64,000 nt of DNA from VGBV01 sp963780395. GTDB lineage: Bacteria; Actinomycetota; Thermoleophilia; Solirubrobacterales; 70-9. Positions 24,934 through 33,078 of the stretch are shown here, piece after piece. Location of the stretch: contig CAWABY010000004.1 of the NCBI GenBank assembly GCA_963780395.1, forward strand, positions 1 to 64,000. Reading direction: 5' to 3'. Each line of letters starts with the position of its first letter. The first letter of the stretch is position 1. Made by a program: the position numbers and the translations under genes. The notes under the pieces were generated by a model, which saw only the letters and a list, made by a program, of their open reading frames with translations, ran no database searches and was not told the DNA's origin.

Positions 24934-25332
24934 TTACTCCGACAGCCCGGCGGCTTCGAGGGCATCGGCACGCGCGTTGAAGTTCTGCCAGCGCGCAATC
25001 CTGCCTTCTCGGATCGTGAAGACATGTGCGTCTGTCTCGTCCAGATCCACTCCACTCCCGGAACCGCGCCCCACAATGTGAAGCACAGCGACAACGTCGT
25101 CTCCCGCGTCCATGACCTCCACAACCTCGGCGCGGTGTGATTCCCACGCGGCAAGAAACCCATCAACCCACTGCTTGAGCTCGGCGTGGCCATGAAAGGG
25201 CCCCGGCTCTGGCACTTCGGGCTGAAATACCACCTCGCAATCCGGGTCATACAGGGAGAGGAACGCGTCAATATCGCCGCGGTTCCAAGCGTCGACCACT
25301 CGGCGCACGATTTCGACGTTCTCCTGCGACAT
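24934..25332 (-). CDS. SnoaL/NTF2-like protein, single-gene unit
   Basis: A 132-residue paralogue: MSQENVEIVRRVVDAWNRGDIDAFLSLYDPDCEVVFQPEV, FHGHAELKQWVDGFLAAWESH, VMDAGDDVVAVLHIVGRGSGSGVDL, FTIREGRIARWQNFNARADALEAAGLSE. It is not directly coupled to the downstream array: 66 bases with a second GATACT promoter lie between. Its own promoter box is at 25342-25347. Confidence 0.87.
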   Translation of the reverse strand: MSQENVEIVRRVVDAWNRGDIDAFLSLYDPDCEVVFQPEVPEPGPFHGHAELKQWVDGFLAAWESHRAEVVEVMDAGDDVVAVLHIVGRGSGSGVDLDETDAHVFTIREGRIARWQNFNARADALEAAGLSE

Positions 25333-25341
25333 CGCCCGGGC

Positions 25342-25347
25342 AGTATC
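25342..25347 (-). promoter_or_regulatory. GATACT -10-like box of the 24934-25332 gene
   Basis: GATACT on the minus strand with nine bases (TGCCCGGGCG-type context) before the ATG at 25332; the same arrangement is seen at the other array heads. Confidence 0.5.
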
Positions 25348-25375
25348 CCGCTCTGGCCCTGGCGTAGCCGAGTAG

Positions 25376-25888
25376 CTAGGCCAGGCCCTCCGCCTCGTAC
25401 TCGCGCAGGAAGCCCTCGAACAGGCGGCGGTGGCCCTGCTCGTCGGCGAGGATCGCGATCACCATGTCCTGGGTCACGTGGTCGACCCCGTCGGTGACCT
25501 CGATGATGCGGGTGTAGTGCTCGATCGCGCCCGTCTCGGCCTCGATCACGCCGCGGACGATGCCGACGACGTCGGTCTGGTGCTCGGGCGGCTGCAGGTA
25601 TGTCTGCTCGGCCTCGAATTCCTTCGACCCCGGCACGACGCCGTAGAGCTCCTTGATCCGCTCGGCGAACTGCTTGGCGTGGCCGAGCTCCTCCGTGACG
25701 TCAGCCTGCAACGACTCCTTGATCTCCTGGGCGCGGACCCCGTCGGGGTTGACCGAGTTCGTGATGTAGCTCATCACCGTCTCGATCTCCATCCAGTACG
25801 CCTTCTTGAGCAGTTCGACGATCTCCTCGCGCTTGGCGGTCTGATCGTCGCCGAGGATCCCCTCGGACGCCTTGGCAGCGGTCGCCAT
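25376..25888 (-). CDS. Ferritin-like/bacterioferritin-type protein
   Basis: A 170-residue four-helix protein with two ExxH iron-ligand motifs (VTEELGHAKQF and ADEQGHRRLF) and further helical glutamates (MEIETVMSYITN, VIEAETGAIEHY). These are the di-iron ligands of the ferritin superfamily. The form resembles the actinobacterial ferritin-like proteins that store or detoxify iron. The heme-ligand methionine of classical bacterioferritin is not evident. AAGGGGA precedes the ATG. It is separate in function from the SnoaL array upstream. Confidence 0.8.
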   Translation of the reverse strand: MATAAKASEGILGDDQTAKREEIVELLKKAYWMEIETVMSYITNSVNPDGVRAQEIKESLQADVTEELGHAKQFAERIKELYGVVPGSKEFEAEQTYLQPPEHQTDVVGIVRGVIEAETGAIEHYTRIIEVTDGVDHVTQDMVIAILADEQGHRRLFEGFLREYEAEGLA

Positions 25889-25947
25889 CGTTCCCCTTTC
25901 GCTCGGTGTTGAGGTCAGCTACCCAGCGTACGGGGATCGCTAAACGC

Positions 25948-26949
25948 TCATGCGCAGGACCAGGCGCTGGCACCCACGTCCGCCCAGATCTTGGCCGCGA
26001 TGCGGTCCTGTTCGGCCTTCGAGGCCTGGTGCGGCAGGCCGGTGCCGCCGTAGGCGCGCCAGGTCGAGGGAATGATCTGGTAGGCCCCGCCGGCGCCGCT
26101 CGAGGGGTTGAGGGCGCGGTAGTTGCCCCCGGACTCGCACATGACGATGTAGGTGGGTATGGAGTAGGGGCCGCCCAGGTAGGCGCCCTCGCCGAGCTGC
26201 TCCGCGGCCTCCCGCCGGACCTCGAGCTCCCAGCCTGAGATGCGCTGTTGGAGCTGACCGAGGGCGGCCTCCTCCTCGGCCTTGGCGTCCGCGACCTCGG
26301 CCGCGCGGGCCCTGGCGGCGGCGTGCACTGACTCGATCTCCGCCTGCGCAGCCTCGAGCTTGCGCGCCTCCTCGTCGATGGAGGCCTTCAGGTCGGCGAT
26401 CTCCTGGTAGCCGGCCGCGACCTCGTCGTGCAGCGCCGAGACGCGGTCGGCGATGCGTCCGTCGGCCTCGGTCAGGGCCTCCAGGTACTCCGAGCGGGTC
26501 TGGAGGTCGTCGAAGCCCTCGGACTCGAGGACCACCGTCAGGTAGTCGACGTCGGAGCCCTTGTAGATCTCAACCAGGCGGTCAGCCAGCACGCCGACGG
26601 AGCGTTTGTAGCGGGCGCGAACCAGCTCGAGCTGCTTCTCGGCCGCCAGCAGGTCGTCGTTCAGCGCGGTGGAGCGCGCGGTGCTCTCGCGCAGCTGCGC
26701 GCCCAGCTCCTGCTCGCGTGCGGCGGCCACGGCCGCGCGCTGCTCAAGCTCCGCGATCTGATCTGACTTCGCGTTGATTCGCTGGGTGATCAGCTGCGCC
26801 TCGGAGCGGGCCGAATCGAGCTTCTGCTCGGTCTCCGAGGGCGCGGCGCCGGCGAGCGACACCATCACCATGACGCCGCACAGGAGCGCGACCGCGGCGG
26901 TCACGGCGACTGCGATCCTGGGTTGGGTTCCCTTAAGTCGGGGTGCCAC
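25948..26949 (-). CDS. Secreted coiled-coil/Rpf-like cell-wall hydrolase
   Basis: A 333-residue exported protein. An N-terminal signal anchor (VAVTAAVALLCGVMVMVSLAGA) is followed by about 200 residues of coiled coil of the PcsB/CwlO type (SETEQKLDSARSEAQ to QLQQRISGWELEV). The last 80 residues form a transglycosylase-like domain: PTYIVMCESGGNYRALNPSS, GAGGAYQIIPSTWRAYGG and RIAAKIWADVGASAWSCA, with the catalytic Glu in CESGGNY as in resuscitation-promoting factors. It starts at GTG 26949 with AAGGAG six bases upstream. A c-di-AMP riboswitch occupies the 5' leader. Confidence 0.9.
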   Translation of the reverse strand: MAPRLKGTQPRIAVAVTAAVALLCGVMVMVSLAGAAPSETEQKLDSARSEAQLITQRINAKSDQIAELEQRAAVAAAREQELGAQLRESTARSTALNDDLLAAEKQLELVRARYKRSVGVLADRLVEIYKGSDVDYLTVVLESEGFDDLQTRSEYLEALTEADGRIADRVSALHDEVAAGYQEIADLKASIDEEARKLEAAQAEIESVHAAARARAAEVADAKAEEEAALGQLQQRISGWELEVRREAAEQLGEGAYLGGPYSIPTYIVMCESGGNYRALNPSSGAGGAYQIIPSTWRAYGGTGLPHQASKAEQDRIAAKIWADVGASAWSCA

Positions 26950-26957
26950 GAACTGCT

Positions 26958-27110
26958 CCTTCCACCGCCTGCGGGGTTAGCTGTCGGGCTCGCGCCGAAG
27001 GAGTGGCGCTACGCATGACTCGCGATTCGCCCCTGGGCATTTGCGTACGCCCATCTGGGTCCCCCGCTCCGGCTGTTGCCGGACTCGGCTCGCTATCGAG
27101 CCGAAACGTT
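26958..27110 (-). ncRNA. ydaO/yuaA c-di-AMP riboswitch upstream of the Rpf-like gene
   Basis: The minus strand carries the invariant blocks of the ydaO class in order: GGGGGACCC (27065-27058), GGGGCGAAT (27033-27025) and CGAGCCCGACAGCTAACCCCGC (26992-26971), followed by AGGCGGTGGAAGGAG and the GTG start. Two hairpins (CGGCTCG-ATAG-CGAGCCG and TCCGGCAACAGCCGGA) precede the first block. The class binds cyclic di-AMP and usually lowers expression of cell-wall and osmotic genes. There is no separate terminator, and the Shine-Dalgarno lies at the edge of the structure, so translational control is plausible. Confidence 0.88.
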
Positions 27111-27191
27111 AGCGGACGCTCAAACCGTCGCAGCGCGGGCGCCGCGACGCCTCGCGGGTGACGCGCCGCTGCAAGGAATCGTGCAGCTGGC

Positions 27192-28121
27192 CTAGGCGGC
27201 GACCGCCGCCGCGACCTCGGAGCCGTAGCTCTCCCCGGCCTCGACCAGCACGCCCAGCATTGCATCGGTCGCGGGCGAGCACGACCCCTCATCGCGGGTC
27301 ACCGCCCAGACCCTGCGGGTGGTGTCCTTGTCGGAGACCGGCAGCAGCTCGATGCCCGGGGCCTTGTCGGCCAGCGCCAGCTCGGGCAGCAGGGTCACCC
27401 CGACGCCCGCCGAGACCAGGCCCTTCAGCACCTGGTAGTCGTCGCTGTCGAAGGTGATGGTGGGCTCGAAGCCGGCGTCCTGACAGAGGCGGACCACGTG
27501 CGCGCGGCAGGAGCCGCTGCGCCCGCAGATCCAGTCCTCGTCGGCGAGGTCGGCGAGCTTGACCGAGTCGGCGGCGGCCAGAGGGTGCCCGGGCGGGAGC
27601 GCGACCCACATGCTCTCCTCGAGCAGGAGCGAGCGCTGCAGGTCGCGGCCGGGCTCGTCCGGATGGGCTGCGAAGTCGAAGCCGAGCGCGATGTCGAACT
27701 CACCGGCGCGCAGGGCGGGTATGGACTCCTCGGGCTCGCCCTCCCCCAGCTCCAGCTCGATCGAGGGGAAGCGCTGGCGGAAGATCGAGATCGCCCTGGT
27801 GACCACGGTGGCGCTGGCGCTGGGGAAGCTGATCAGGCGCACGCGCCCGCCCTCCAGGCCGGCGATCTCCAAGAGCTCCCGTTCGGCCTCGTCGAGACGC
27901 GCCAGCACCGCGTCCGCATGACCCATCAGCGTCTCGCCGGCGCTGGTCAGCTTGGGGCCGTCGCTCGTGCGCTCCAGCAGCTGCATGCCGACCTCCTTCT
28001 CGAGCGCGGCGACCTGCTGGCTCACCGCCGACTGCGAGAGGTGCAGCGTGTCCGCGGCGGCCGAGAACGAGCCCCTGGCGATCACCTCGCGCAGCACCCG
28101 CATCCGCTTCACGTCAAGCAT
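27192..28121 (-). CDS. LysR-family transcriptional regulator
   Basis: A 309-residue regulator. The N-terminal helix-turn-helix reads MRVLREVIARGSFSAAADTLHLSQSAVSQQVAALEKEVGMQLLERT, canonical for LysR. The rest is the periplasmic-binding-like co-inducer domain (VRLISFPSASATVVTRAISIFRQRFPSIELELGEGEPEESIPAL, ADEDWICGRSGSCR, GLVSAGVGVTLLPELAL). Two adjacent cysteines in ICGRSGSC could be redox-active as in OxyR, but this is only a suggestion. It diverges from the 28226 gene, which may be a target. Confidence 0.92.
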   Translation of the reverse strand: MLDVKRMRVLREVIARGSFSAAADTLHLSQSAVSQQVAALEKEVGMQLLERTSDGPKLTSAGETLMGHADAVLARLDEAERELLEIAGLEGGRVRLISFPSASATVVTRAISIFRQRFPSIELELGEGEPEESIPALRAGEFDIALGFDFAAHPDEPGRDLQRSLLLEESMWVALPPGHPLAAADSVKLADLADEDWICGRSGSCRAHVVRLCQDAGFEPTITFDSDDYQVLKGLVSAGVGVTLLPELALADKAPGIELLPVSDKDTTRRVWAVTRDEGSCSPATDAMLGVLVEAGESYGSEVAAAVAA

Positions 28122-28225
28122 TAGGGAAACTTATCAGCTGGAGTAGCAATCCATGTTGCGCTGATACCTCACACGCGAGACCATGGCCTCGTTCAATGGA
28201 TACAACGAGGGAGAAGGAGCCGGAA

Positions 28226-28534
28226 ATGTCTGAGATCACGTTGGGAACGCTGAGGGAAGAGCACTTCGAGGAGCTGCGCGGGGTCGCCGAACGCGACTCG
28301 CGGGCGGTGCCCGCCGGCATCGTGCTGGGCGCGCGAGTCGACGGCCGCTTGGTGGCGGCGCGCTCGATCAGCGACGGGCACGCGGTCGCGGACCCCTTCG
28401 TCCGCACGGCCGAGGTGCAGAAGCTGCTCGCCGAGCGCGCATCGCAGATCCGAGGCCCCCGCTCGGGCGGCCTGCGCCAGCTGCTCGCCAGGTTCGGCGC
28501 TCAGACCTCGTCGTCTTCGCGAGTGGCCGCGTAG
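28226..28534 (+). CDS. Small conserved hypothetical protein
   Basis: A 102-residue protein read from the ATG at 28226 after GGAG (an upstream in-frame ATG at 28196 is less likely). It reads MSEITLGTLREEHFEELRGVAERDS, then VLGARVDGRLVAARSISDGHAVADPFVRTAEVQKLLAERASQIRG. The middle part resembles the short G-x-L-x-A-A-x-S-l-x-D-G-x-x-v-A-D-P segment seen in many actinobacterial small proteins and next to GNAT folds. It is divergent from lysR. Its 3' end overlaps the convergent small membrane gene by about 34 bases. Confidence 0.6.
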   Translation: MSEITLGTLREEHFEELRGVAERDSRAVPAGIVLGARVDGRLVAARSISDGHAVADPFVRTAEVQKLLAERASQIRGPRSGGLRQLLARFGAQTSSSSRVAA

Positions 28535-28659
28535 ACGCCGATCGCGCCGACCACGGCCGCAGCGATCCCGACGGCCGCCGCAGCCCGCAGCTGCTGTCCG
28601 TAGCGGTAGCGGACGAAGCCGACCACCGCTCGCCCGATCAATTCGTAGACCTTGCTCAT
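28501..28659 (-). CDS. 52-residue membrane peptide coupled to argG
   Basis: Reads MSKVYELIGRAVVGFVRYRY, then a single hydrophobic helix (LRAAAAVGIAAAVVGAIGVYAA) and an acidic end TREDDEV. GGAGAAGAT lies just before the ATG. The ATG overlaps the stop codon of argG as ATGA (28659-28656), so it is almost certainly translated from the argG message. The basic N-terminus and acidic C-terminus suggest an N-in single-span protein. Family unknown. Confidence 0.65.
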   Translation of the reverse strand: MSKVYELIGRAVVGFVRYRYGQQLRAAAAVGIAAAVVGAIGVYAATREDDEV

Positions 28660-29939
28660 ATCTTCTCCTCTTCCCCCGCCGCTGACTTCCGAACCCTATG
28701 CGCGAGCCGGCTCTGAAGTGTGAACAGCTCGATGAACCCGGGGCTGGCGTGCTGTGAGAAGTCCCCGCCCGACTCCCCGAAGGAGGCGAGCGACTGGTCG
28801 TACAGCGCGTACGGCGAGCTCCGAGCCACCGGGGTCACCGAGCCCTTGTAGAGCTTCAGCGTCACCTCGCCGGTGACGACCTCGTTGACCGAGTCCATGT
28901 AGGCGTCGAGGTCCAAGCGCAGGGGCTCGAGCCAAAGGCCCGCGTAGGTGAGGTAGGCCCAGTGGGTCTCGAGCGCGCCCTTGAAGTTGTTCTGGTGGAT
29001 CGTGCAGACGAGCTTCTCGAGCTCGCGATGGGCGGGCATGATGATCGCGGCCGCGGGCACCTCGTATAGGTCACGGACCTTGAGGCCCACGATCCGGTCC
29101 TCGACGTGGTCGACGATGCCGACGCCGTGCTTCGAGCCCAGCTCGGCGGCGCGGTCGATCAGCTCGACCAGGCCGAGCCGCTCGCCGTCCAGCGTCACGG
29201 GCACGCCGCGCTCGAACCCGACCCGGACCAGCTCGGCCTCGTCGGGCGCCCGCTCGGGCGGCGTGACGAGCTGGAAGACGTCGTCGGGAGGCGGCGCCTC
29301 CAGGTCCTCGATAGCGCGTCCCTCCGAGGAGCGCCCCCAGAGGTTGTCGTCGATGGAGTAGGGCGAGACCTCGGTGCCCCCCTTGACCGGGATCCCGTGC
29401 TCGCGGGCGTAGGCGATCTCCTCCTCGCGGCCCATCTGCCACTCGCGCACGGGCGCGATCACCTTCAGCTCGGGGTCGAGCGTAGCGATCGTGCCCTCGA
29501 TCCGGACCTGGTCGTTGCCCTTGCCGGTGCAACCGTGCGCGATCGTGTCACAGCCGTGCTCGCGGGCGGCCTGCACGGCCAGCTTGGCGATCAGCGGCCG
29601 GCCCAGCGCCGTGAACAGCGGGTAGCCGCCGCCGTAGAGAGCGTTGGCCTTGATCGCTGGCAGCACGTAGTGCTCGGCGAACTCCTCGCGCGCGTCGATC
29701 ACCACGGTCTCGACGGCGCCGAGCTCCTCGGCCTTGCCGGTCACAACCTTCCAGTCCTCGCCGGGCTGGCCCAGGTTCACGGTCAGGGTCACGATCTCGG
29801 CCCCGTAGCGCTCCTGGATCCACTTCAGCATCACGCTGGTGTCGAGCCCCCCCGAATAGAGCAGCAGCACGCGGCCGACCTGCTCGGGGTCGGCCTCATA
29901 GCTGGCGATGCGGGGGGTCTCGGGGCGGCCTTCGGTCAT
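28656..29939 (-). CDS. argG: Argininosuccinate synthase
   Basis: Joins citrulline and aspartate with ATP in the seventh step of arginine synthesis. The N-type ATP-pyrophosphatase P-loop is VLLLYSGGLDTSVMLKW; the family signatures GCTGKGNDQVR and SPYSIDDNLWGRSSEG are present. The start at 29939 (MTEGRPETPR) gives 427 residues; the open frame extends 32 codons further upstream into the sortase leader, which I regard as non-coding. It is separate from argCJBD, 6 kb away. No argH follows; instead a 52-residue membrane peptide overlaps its stop. Confidence 0.95.
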   Translation of the reverse strand: MTEGRPETPRIASYEADPEQVGRVLLLYSGGLDTSVMLKWIQERYGAEIVTLTVNLGQPGEDWKVVTGKAEELGAVETVVIDAREEFAEHYVLPAIKANALYGGGYPLFTALGRPLIAKLAVQAAREHGCDTIAHGCTGKGNDQVRIEGTIATLDPELKVIAPVREWQMGREEEIAYAREHGIPVKGGTEVSPYSIDDNLWGRSSEGRAIEDLEAPPPDDVFQLVTPPERAPDEAELVRVGFERGVPVTLDGERLGLVELIDRAAELGSKHGVGIVDHVEDRIVGLKVRDLYEVPAAAIIMPAHRELEKLVCTIHQNNFKGALETHWAYLTYAGLWLEPLRLDLDAYMDSVNEVVTGEVTLKLYKGSVTPVARSSPYALYDQSLASFGESGGDFSQHASPGFIELFTLQSRLAHRVRKSAAGEEEKI

Positions 29940-29985
29940 GGCAGGGGCGGAGTTTGGCAGCAGCTCATCTAGGGGCGCTGAGAGA

Positions 29986-30690
29986 ATGCGCCCGATGCAC
30001 CGCCCGCTGAGGATCCTCTCCACCGCCCTCATCACCGCGGGCCTCGTGGTGATGGCCGACGTGGCCCTGACGCTGCTGTGGCAGGAGCCCGTTTCGGCCG
30101 CCTACGCCTCGTTGCAGCAGAGCCGCGCCAACGACGAGCTGGCCGAGCTCGAGTCCGAGTTCGACCCCGGCGACGTGGGCTTTCTCAGCGCCAATGCCAG
30201 CGAGGCCGCGCGGGCCCGGGTGCTGGCCGAGAGCTTCCAGGGGACGATCGAGAACGGCCAGCCGATCGGCCGCGTCGAGGTCGACAGCATCGGCCTGGAC
30301 ACGGTGCTGATGAACGGCACCGACACCTCGACCCTGCAGAAGGGCCCGGGCCGCTATCCGCGGACGCCGCTGCCCGGCTACGGCAAGACCACCGGGATCG
30401 CCGGCCACCGCACGACCTATCTGGCGCCATTGCGCAAGATCAACGAGATCTCCGACGGCGACGAGATCCGGGTCGAGCTGCCCTACGCGGCCTTCACCTA
30501 CGAGGTCGAGAAGCACGAGATCGTGGAGCCCAGCGACGTGCAGATCGTCGATCCGGTCGGCTATGAGCGCGTCGTCCTGACGGCCTGCCACCCGCTCTAC
30601 AGCGCCGCCCAGCGCTGGGCCGTATTCGGCAGGCTGACCCGCATCGACACCTTCGCCATCACGGGCGAGGGCGAGTGGGAAGTCCTGTAG
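29986..30690 (+). CDS. Class D/E-type sortase
   Basis: A 234-residue membrane-anchored transpeptidase that cleaves a sorting signal and attaches proteins to the cell wall. An N-terminal anchor (LSTALITAGLVVMADVALTLLW) is followed by the sortase barrel: GRVEVDSIGLDTVLMNGTD, the catalytic His141 in GIAGHRTTYLAP, Cys201 in VVLTACHPLYSA and an arginine in QRWAVFGR. Sequence and length fit actinobacterial class E or D enzymes. A protein with an LPFTG signal is encoded 2.4 kb away. Divergent from argG with a 46-base gap. Confidence 0.88.
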   Translation: MRPMHRPLRILSTALITAGLVVMADVALTLLWQEPVSAAYASLQQSRANDELAELESEFDPGDVGFLSANASEAARARVLAESFQGTIENGQPIGRVEVDSIGLDTVLMNGTDTSTLQKGPGRYPRTPLPGYGKTTGIAGHRTTYLAPLRKINEISDGDEIRVELPYAAFTYEVEKHEIVEPSDVQIVDPVGYERVVLTACHPLYSAAQRWAVFGRLTRIDTFAITGEGEWEVL

Positions 30691-30694
30691 CCGG

Positions 30695-31445
30695 CTAGAT
30701 CCCGATCTCGTCGAGGATCGCGGTGGAGTCCTCGATCCCGAACTCCTCCTGCAGGCGCAGGGCGATCTCGTCGCGGCTGCTGCCGGCGACGGCCATCTGG
30801 GTTGCCAGCAGCCGGGCCTCGTCGGAGACCCGCGGCGCGGGGTCGGAGGGCGGCGGCTGCTGGGGAACGGGTGGCCGATGGGGCTCGGGTGGAGGGGGCG
30901 CCGAGACCGGCTCGGGCGGGGGCGGGGGCGCGACCGGCTGGGGCGGGGGCGGCTGAGCGGGCGGCGTGTAGGCCGGCGGCGCGTAGCCGGGCGGCACCTG
31001 GGCGGGCGGGGGCCACGGAGCCTGAGGCGGGGGCGCGGGAGGCGCCGGCGGCTGGGGCTCGGCCCCGAGGTATTGCGGGTGAGGCGGAGCGGCCGGCTGG
31101 GGGGCCCCGGGCGGCTCGCTCGGAGCCGCAGCGCTCGCGGCGCGGCGGCCCGCGTCATCGAGGGCGGCGATCAGCTCGTCGGACTGCTGGGCGACCGTCG
31201 CGGACGCGATTGACCAGGGTGTCGGTCAGCTCGGAGATCTGGTGGATGCGCTCGGCGGCGACCTCGTCGGCTCGGCTGCGCGCCTCCTCGAGGTAGCGGT
31301 CGGCGCGCTCCTCGGCATCGGCCCGGATGTCGGCGGCGGCCTCCTCCGCTTGCTCAAGTATCGACTCGACGCGAGAGGAGAGGATCGACTCGACGTCCTC
31401 TCCCTCGTCGGGGCCGGCATCGTCTCTGCGATCTCTTGGGATCAT
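30695..31445 (-). pseudogene. Coiled-coil and proline-rich protein, one frameshift
   Basis: Corrected for one indel near 31205, this is a protein of about 250 residues. The N-terminal half is an acidic/basic coiled coil (VESILSSRVESILEQAEEAAADIRADAEERADRYLEEARSRADEVAAERIHQISELTDTL, then VAQQSDELIAALDDAGRRAAS). A long proline/glutamine segment follows (PPGYAPPAYTPPAQPPPPQP and similar). The C-terminal 45 residues (VSDEARLLATQMAVAGSSRDEIALRLQEEFGIEDSTAILDEIGI) look like a UBA-like or small helical domain. Such DivIVA-like coiled coils with disordered linkers often work at poles or septa; that is inference. Confidence 0.65.
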
Positions 31446-31514
31446 GGGCTTGCGGATCCTCCCCCACCGAGGTTCAGGGTACCGCCGCCTCCTCCTGCCT
31501 GGGCGGCGGGAATT

Positions 31515-33059
31515 TCACGCCGACTCAAGGGTCGGCTGCGCTTCCTCACCGGCTCGCGCGGCGACGATGAAGCGCACGTCGGGCCGGTTCATCGGCTCCG
31601 GCACGAAGATCGTGCTCAGGGTCTCCAGGATGATCAGCAGATCAAAGTAGACCGAGCGGCGCTTCAGGTAGTAGAGGTCGTGGCAGAGCTTCCAGGCCTC
31701 GCCCACGGCAGTGCCCGAATAGCCGCAGCGGACCGAGCCCCAACCGGTGATCCCGGGCTTCAGCAGCTGGCGGCGGTCGTAGTAGGTGAAGCGAGCCTCG
31801 AGCGCCGTGACCTTGACGGGGATCTCCGGCCGCGGCCCCACCAGGCTCATCTGGCCCTTCAGCACGAGCCAGATCTGGGGCAGCTCGTTGACGTGGAGGC
31901 GGCGCAGGATGCGCCCGACCGCCGTGACGCGGTATCCCCCCTCCCCATTGTCGGCGGCGGCATCGGCCGTCGGGTCGGGGTCCATGGTGCGCAGCTTCAG
32001 CATCTCGATCTCGCGGCCCTTTTCGCCGATGCGGGTCTGGCGAAAGAGGACCGGCCCGCCGTCTGCGAGCTTGATCGCAATCGCCGAGACAAGCAGCACC
32101 GGCAGCGCGATGATGCCCGCCGCGAGCCCGCCGACGATGTCCAGCAGCCGCTTCGAGATCGGCCAGCTCTGCTTGTAGCGGGGGTGCAGCAGGTACTGGA
32201 ACCAGGCCGAGGTGGTCGTCCCCAGAGGCACATGGCCGAACAGCTGCTCGTAGAGCTGGCCGGCCTCGATCATCGAGACGGGAAGGTCCAGGCAGCCGTC
32301 CGCGACCCGTTCGAAGACCTCCAGGCGAGAAACCCCCCTGCCCCGGAAGCCTCCCTCCTGCTGGAGCAAGGTCTGCTCGGTCTCGGTCGTCGGCGAGAGC
32401 GGGCCCAGCACCAGCAGTTCGAGGCCGTGGGTGAGGACCGTCTGGCGCAGCAGCACCAGCGAGCCGAGGCACTTGATCCCCGCGACCGAGTCGGTCGGGC
32501 ACGAGTCCTCGGGGTCGATGCAGCCGACAACCGTGTATCCCCTCACGCCCACGGCCTCCAGCTCGGCCTCCAGGCCCCGCGCGAACTCGTGCGATCCGAT
32601 CACGGCGACGCGAACCTCCCGGCGCCGCCGCAGACTGCGGGTGATCAACCACCCGAGCCCGGTGACGATCCAGGCGCCAAGCACCGCGGGCACCATGTCG
32701 TCGACGCGCACAGCGCTGGCGTAGCCGTCGTTGGCGCTTATGGCCACAGCCAGGCCGGCGCCCAGCAATGGGGCCAGCAGGTACAGCGTCGCCGACGCGA
32801 ACGGGATCAGCTGCATCGGGTACTGCGGGCGGCGCAGCGCGATCGCGAACCCGAGAATGCACGCGAAAACGAGCACCGCTTGCCATCCGGAGTCGAGCCG
32901 GACATAGGCGATCCCGCCGGCTGCGAGGGCCGGCGCCAGGCGAAGCGTGACCAATTCGGAGATGCGCTGAGCGCTGGTCCCGGTCAGGTAGGAAAACGCG
33001 CGGGGCGGATCCTCACGAGCGGGATGATGCGACCCGTCGCTCATCATCCCTTGCCTCAA
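31515..33059 (-). CDS. Exopolysaccharide polyprenyl-phosphate sugar-1-phosphate transferase
   Basis: A 514-residue WcaJ/CpsE-type enzyme that starts polysaccharide synthesis by moving sugar-1-phosphate to undecaprenyl phosphate. The N-terminal part has four hydrophobic spans and a CoA-binding-like region (VRVAVIGSHEFARGLEAELEAVGV). The C-terminal catalytic domain has ISKRLLDIVGGLAAGIIALPVLL, GPVLFRQTRIGEKG, MLKLRTMDPD, LRRLHVNELPQIWLVLKGQMSLVGPRPE and ITGWGSVRCGY. It heads a surface-polysaccharide block with the DegT and nucleotidyltransferase genes. Confidence 0.93.
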   Translation of the reverse strand: MRQGMMSDGSHHPAREDPPRAFSYLTGTSAQRISELVTLRLAPALAAGGIAYVRLDSGWQAVLVFACILGFAIALRRPQYPMQLIPFASATLYLLAPLLGAGLAVAISANDGYASAVRVDDMVPAVLGAWIVTGLGWLITRSLRRRREVRVAVIGSHEFARGLEAELEAVGVRGYTVVGCIDPEDSCPTDSVAGIKCLGSLVLLRQTVLTHGLELLVLGPLSPTTETEQTLLQQEGGFRGRGVSRLEVFERVADGCLDLPVSMIEAGQLYEQLFGHVPLGTTTSAWFQYLLHPRYKQSWPISKRLLDIVGGLAAGIIALPVLLVSAIAIKLADGGPVLFRQTRIGEKGREIEMLKLRTMDPDPTADAAADNGEGGYRVTAVGRILRRLHVNELPQIWLVLKGQMSLVGPRPEIPVKVTALEARFTYYDRRQLLKPGITGWGSVRCGYSGTAVGEAWKLCHDLYYLKRRSVYFDLLIILETLSTIFVPEPMNRPDVRFIVAARAGEEAQPTLESA

Positions 33060-33078
33060 CCGTGGTGGCTCGTCAGGC

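Noticed and set aside
22320..25332. The SnoaL array as an integron or mobile cassette array with site-specific recombinase
   Set aside because: No integrase, attC-like palindromes or inverted repeats are present at the joints. Repeats are direct and coding, which suits homologous exchange better.
24870..25376. A -35 element at array heads
   Set aside because: No hexamer 16-19 bases before GATACT is shared by all five heads; only the box and its near flanks are conserved.
30802..31296. Plus-strand frames opposite the proline-rich gene
   Set aside because: They are Gly/Arg/Ala shadows of proline codons on the other strand; the minus-strand product has coherent coiled-coil and proline-rich segments.
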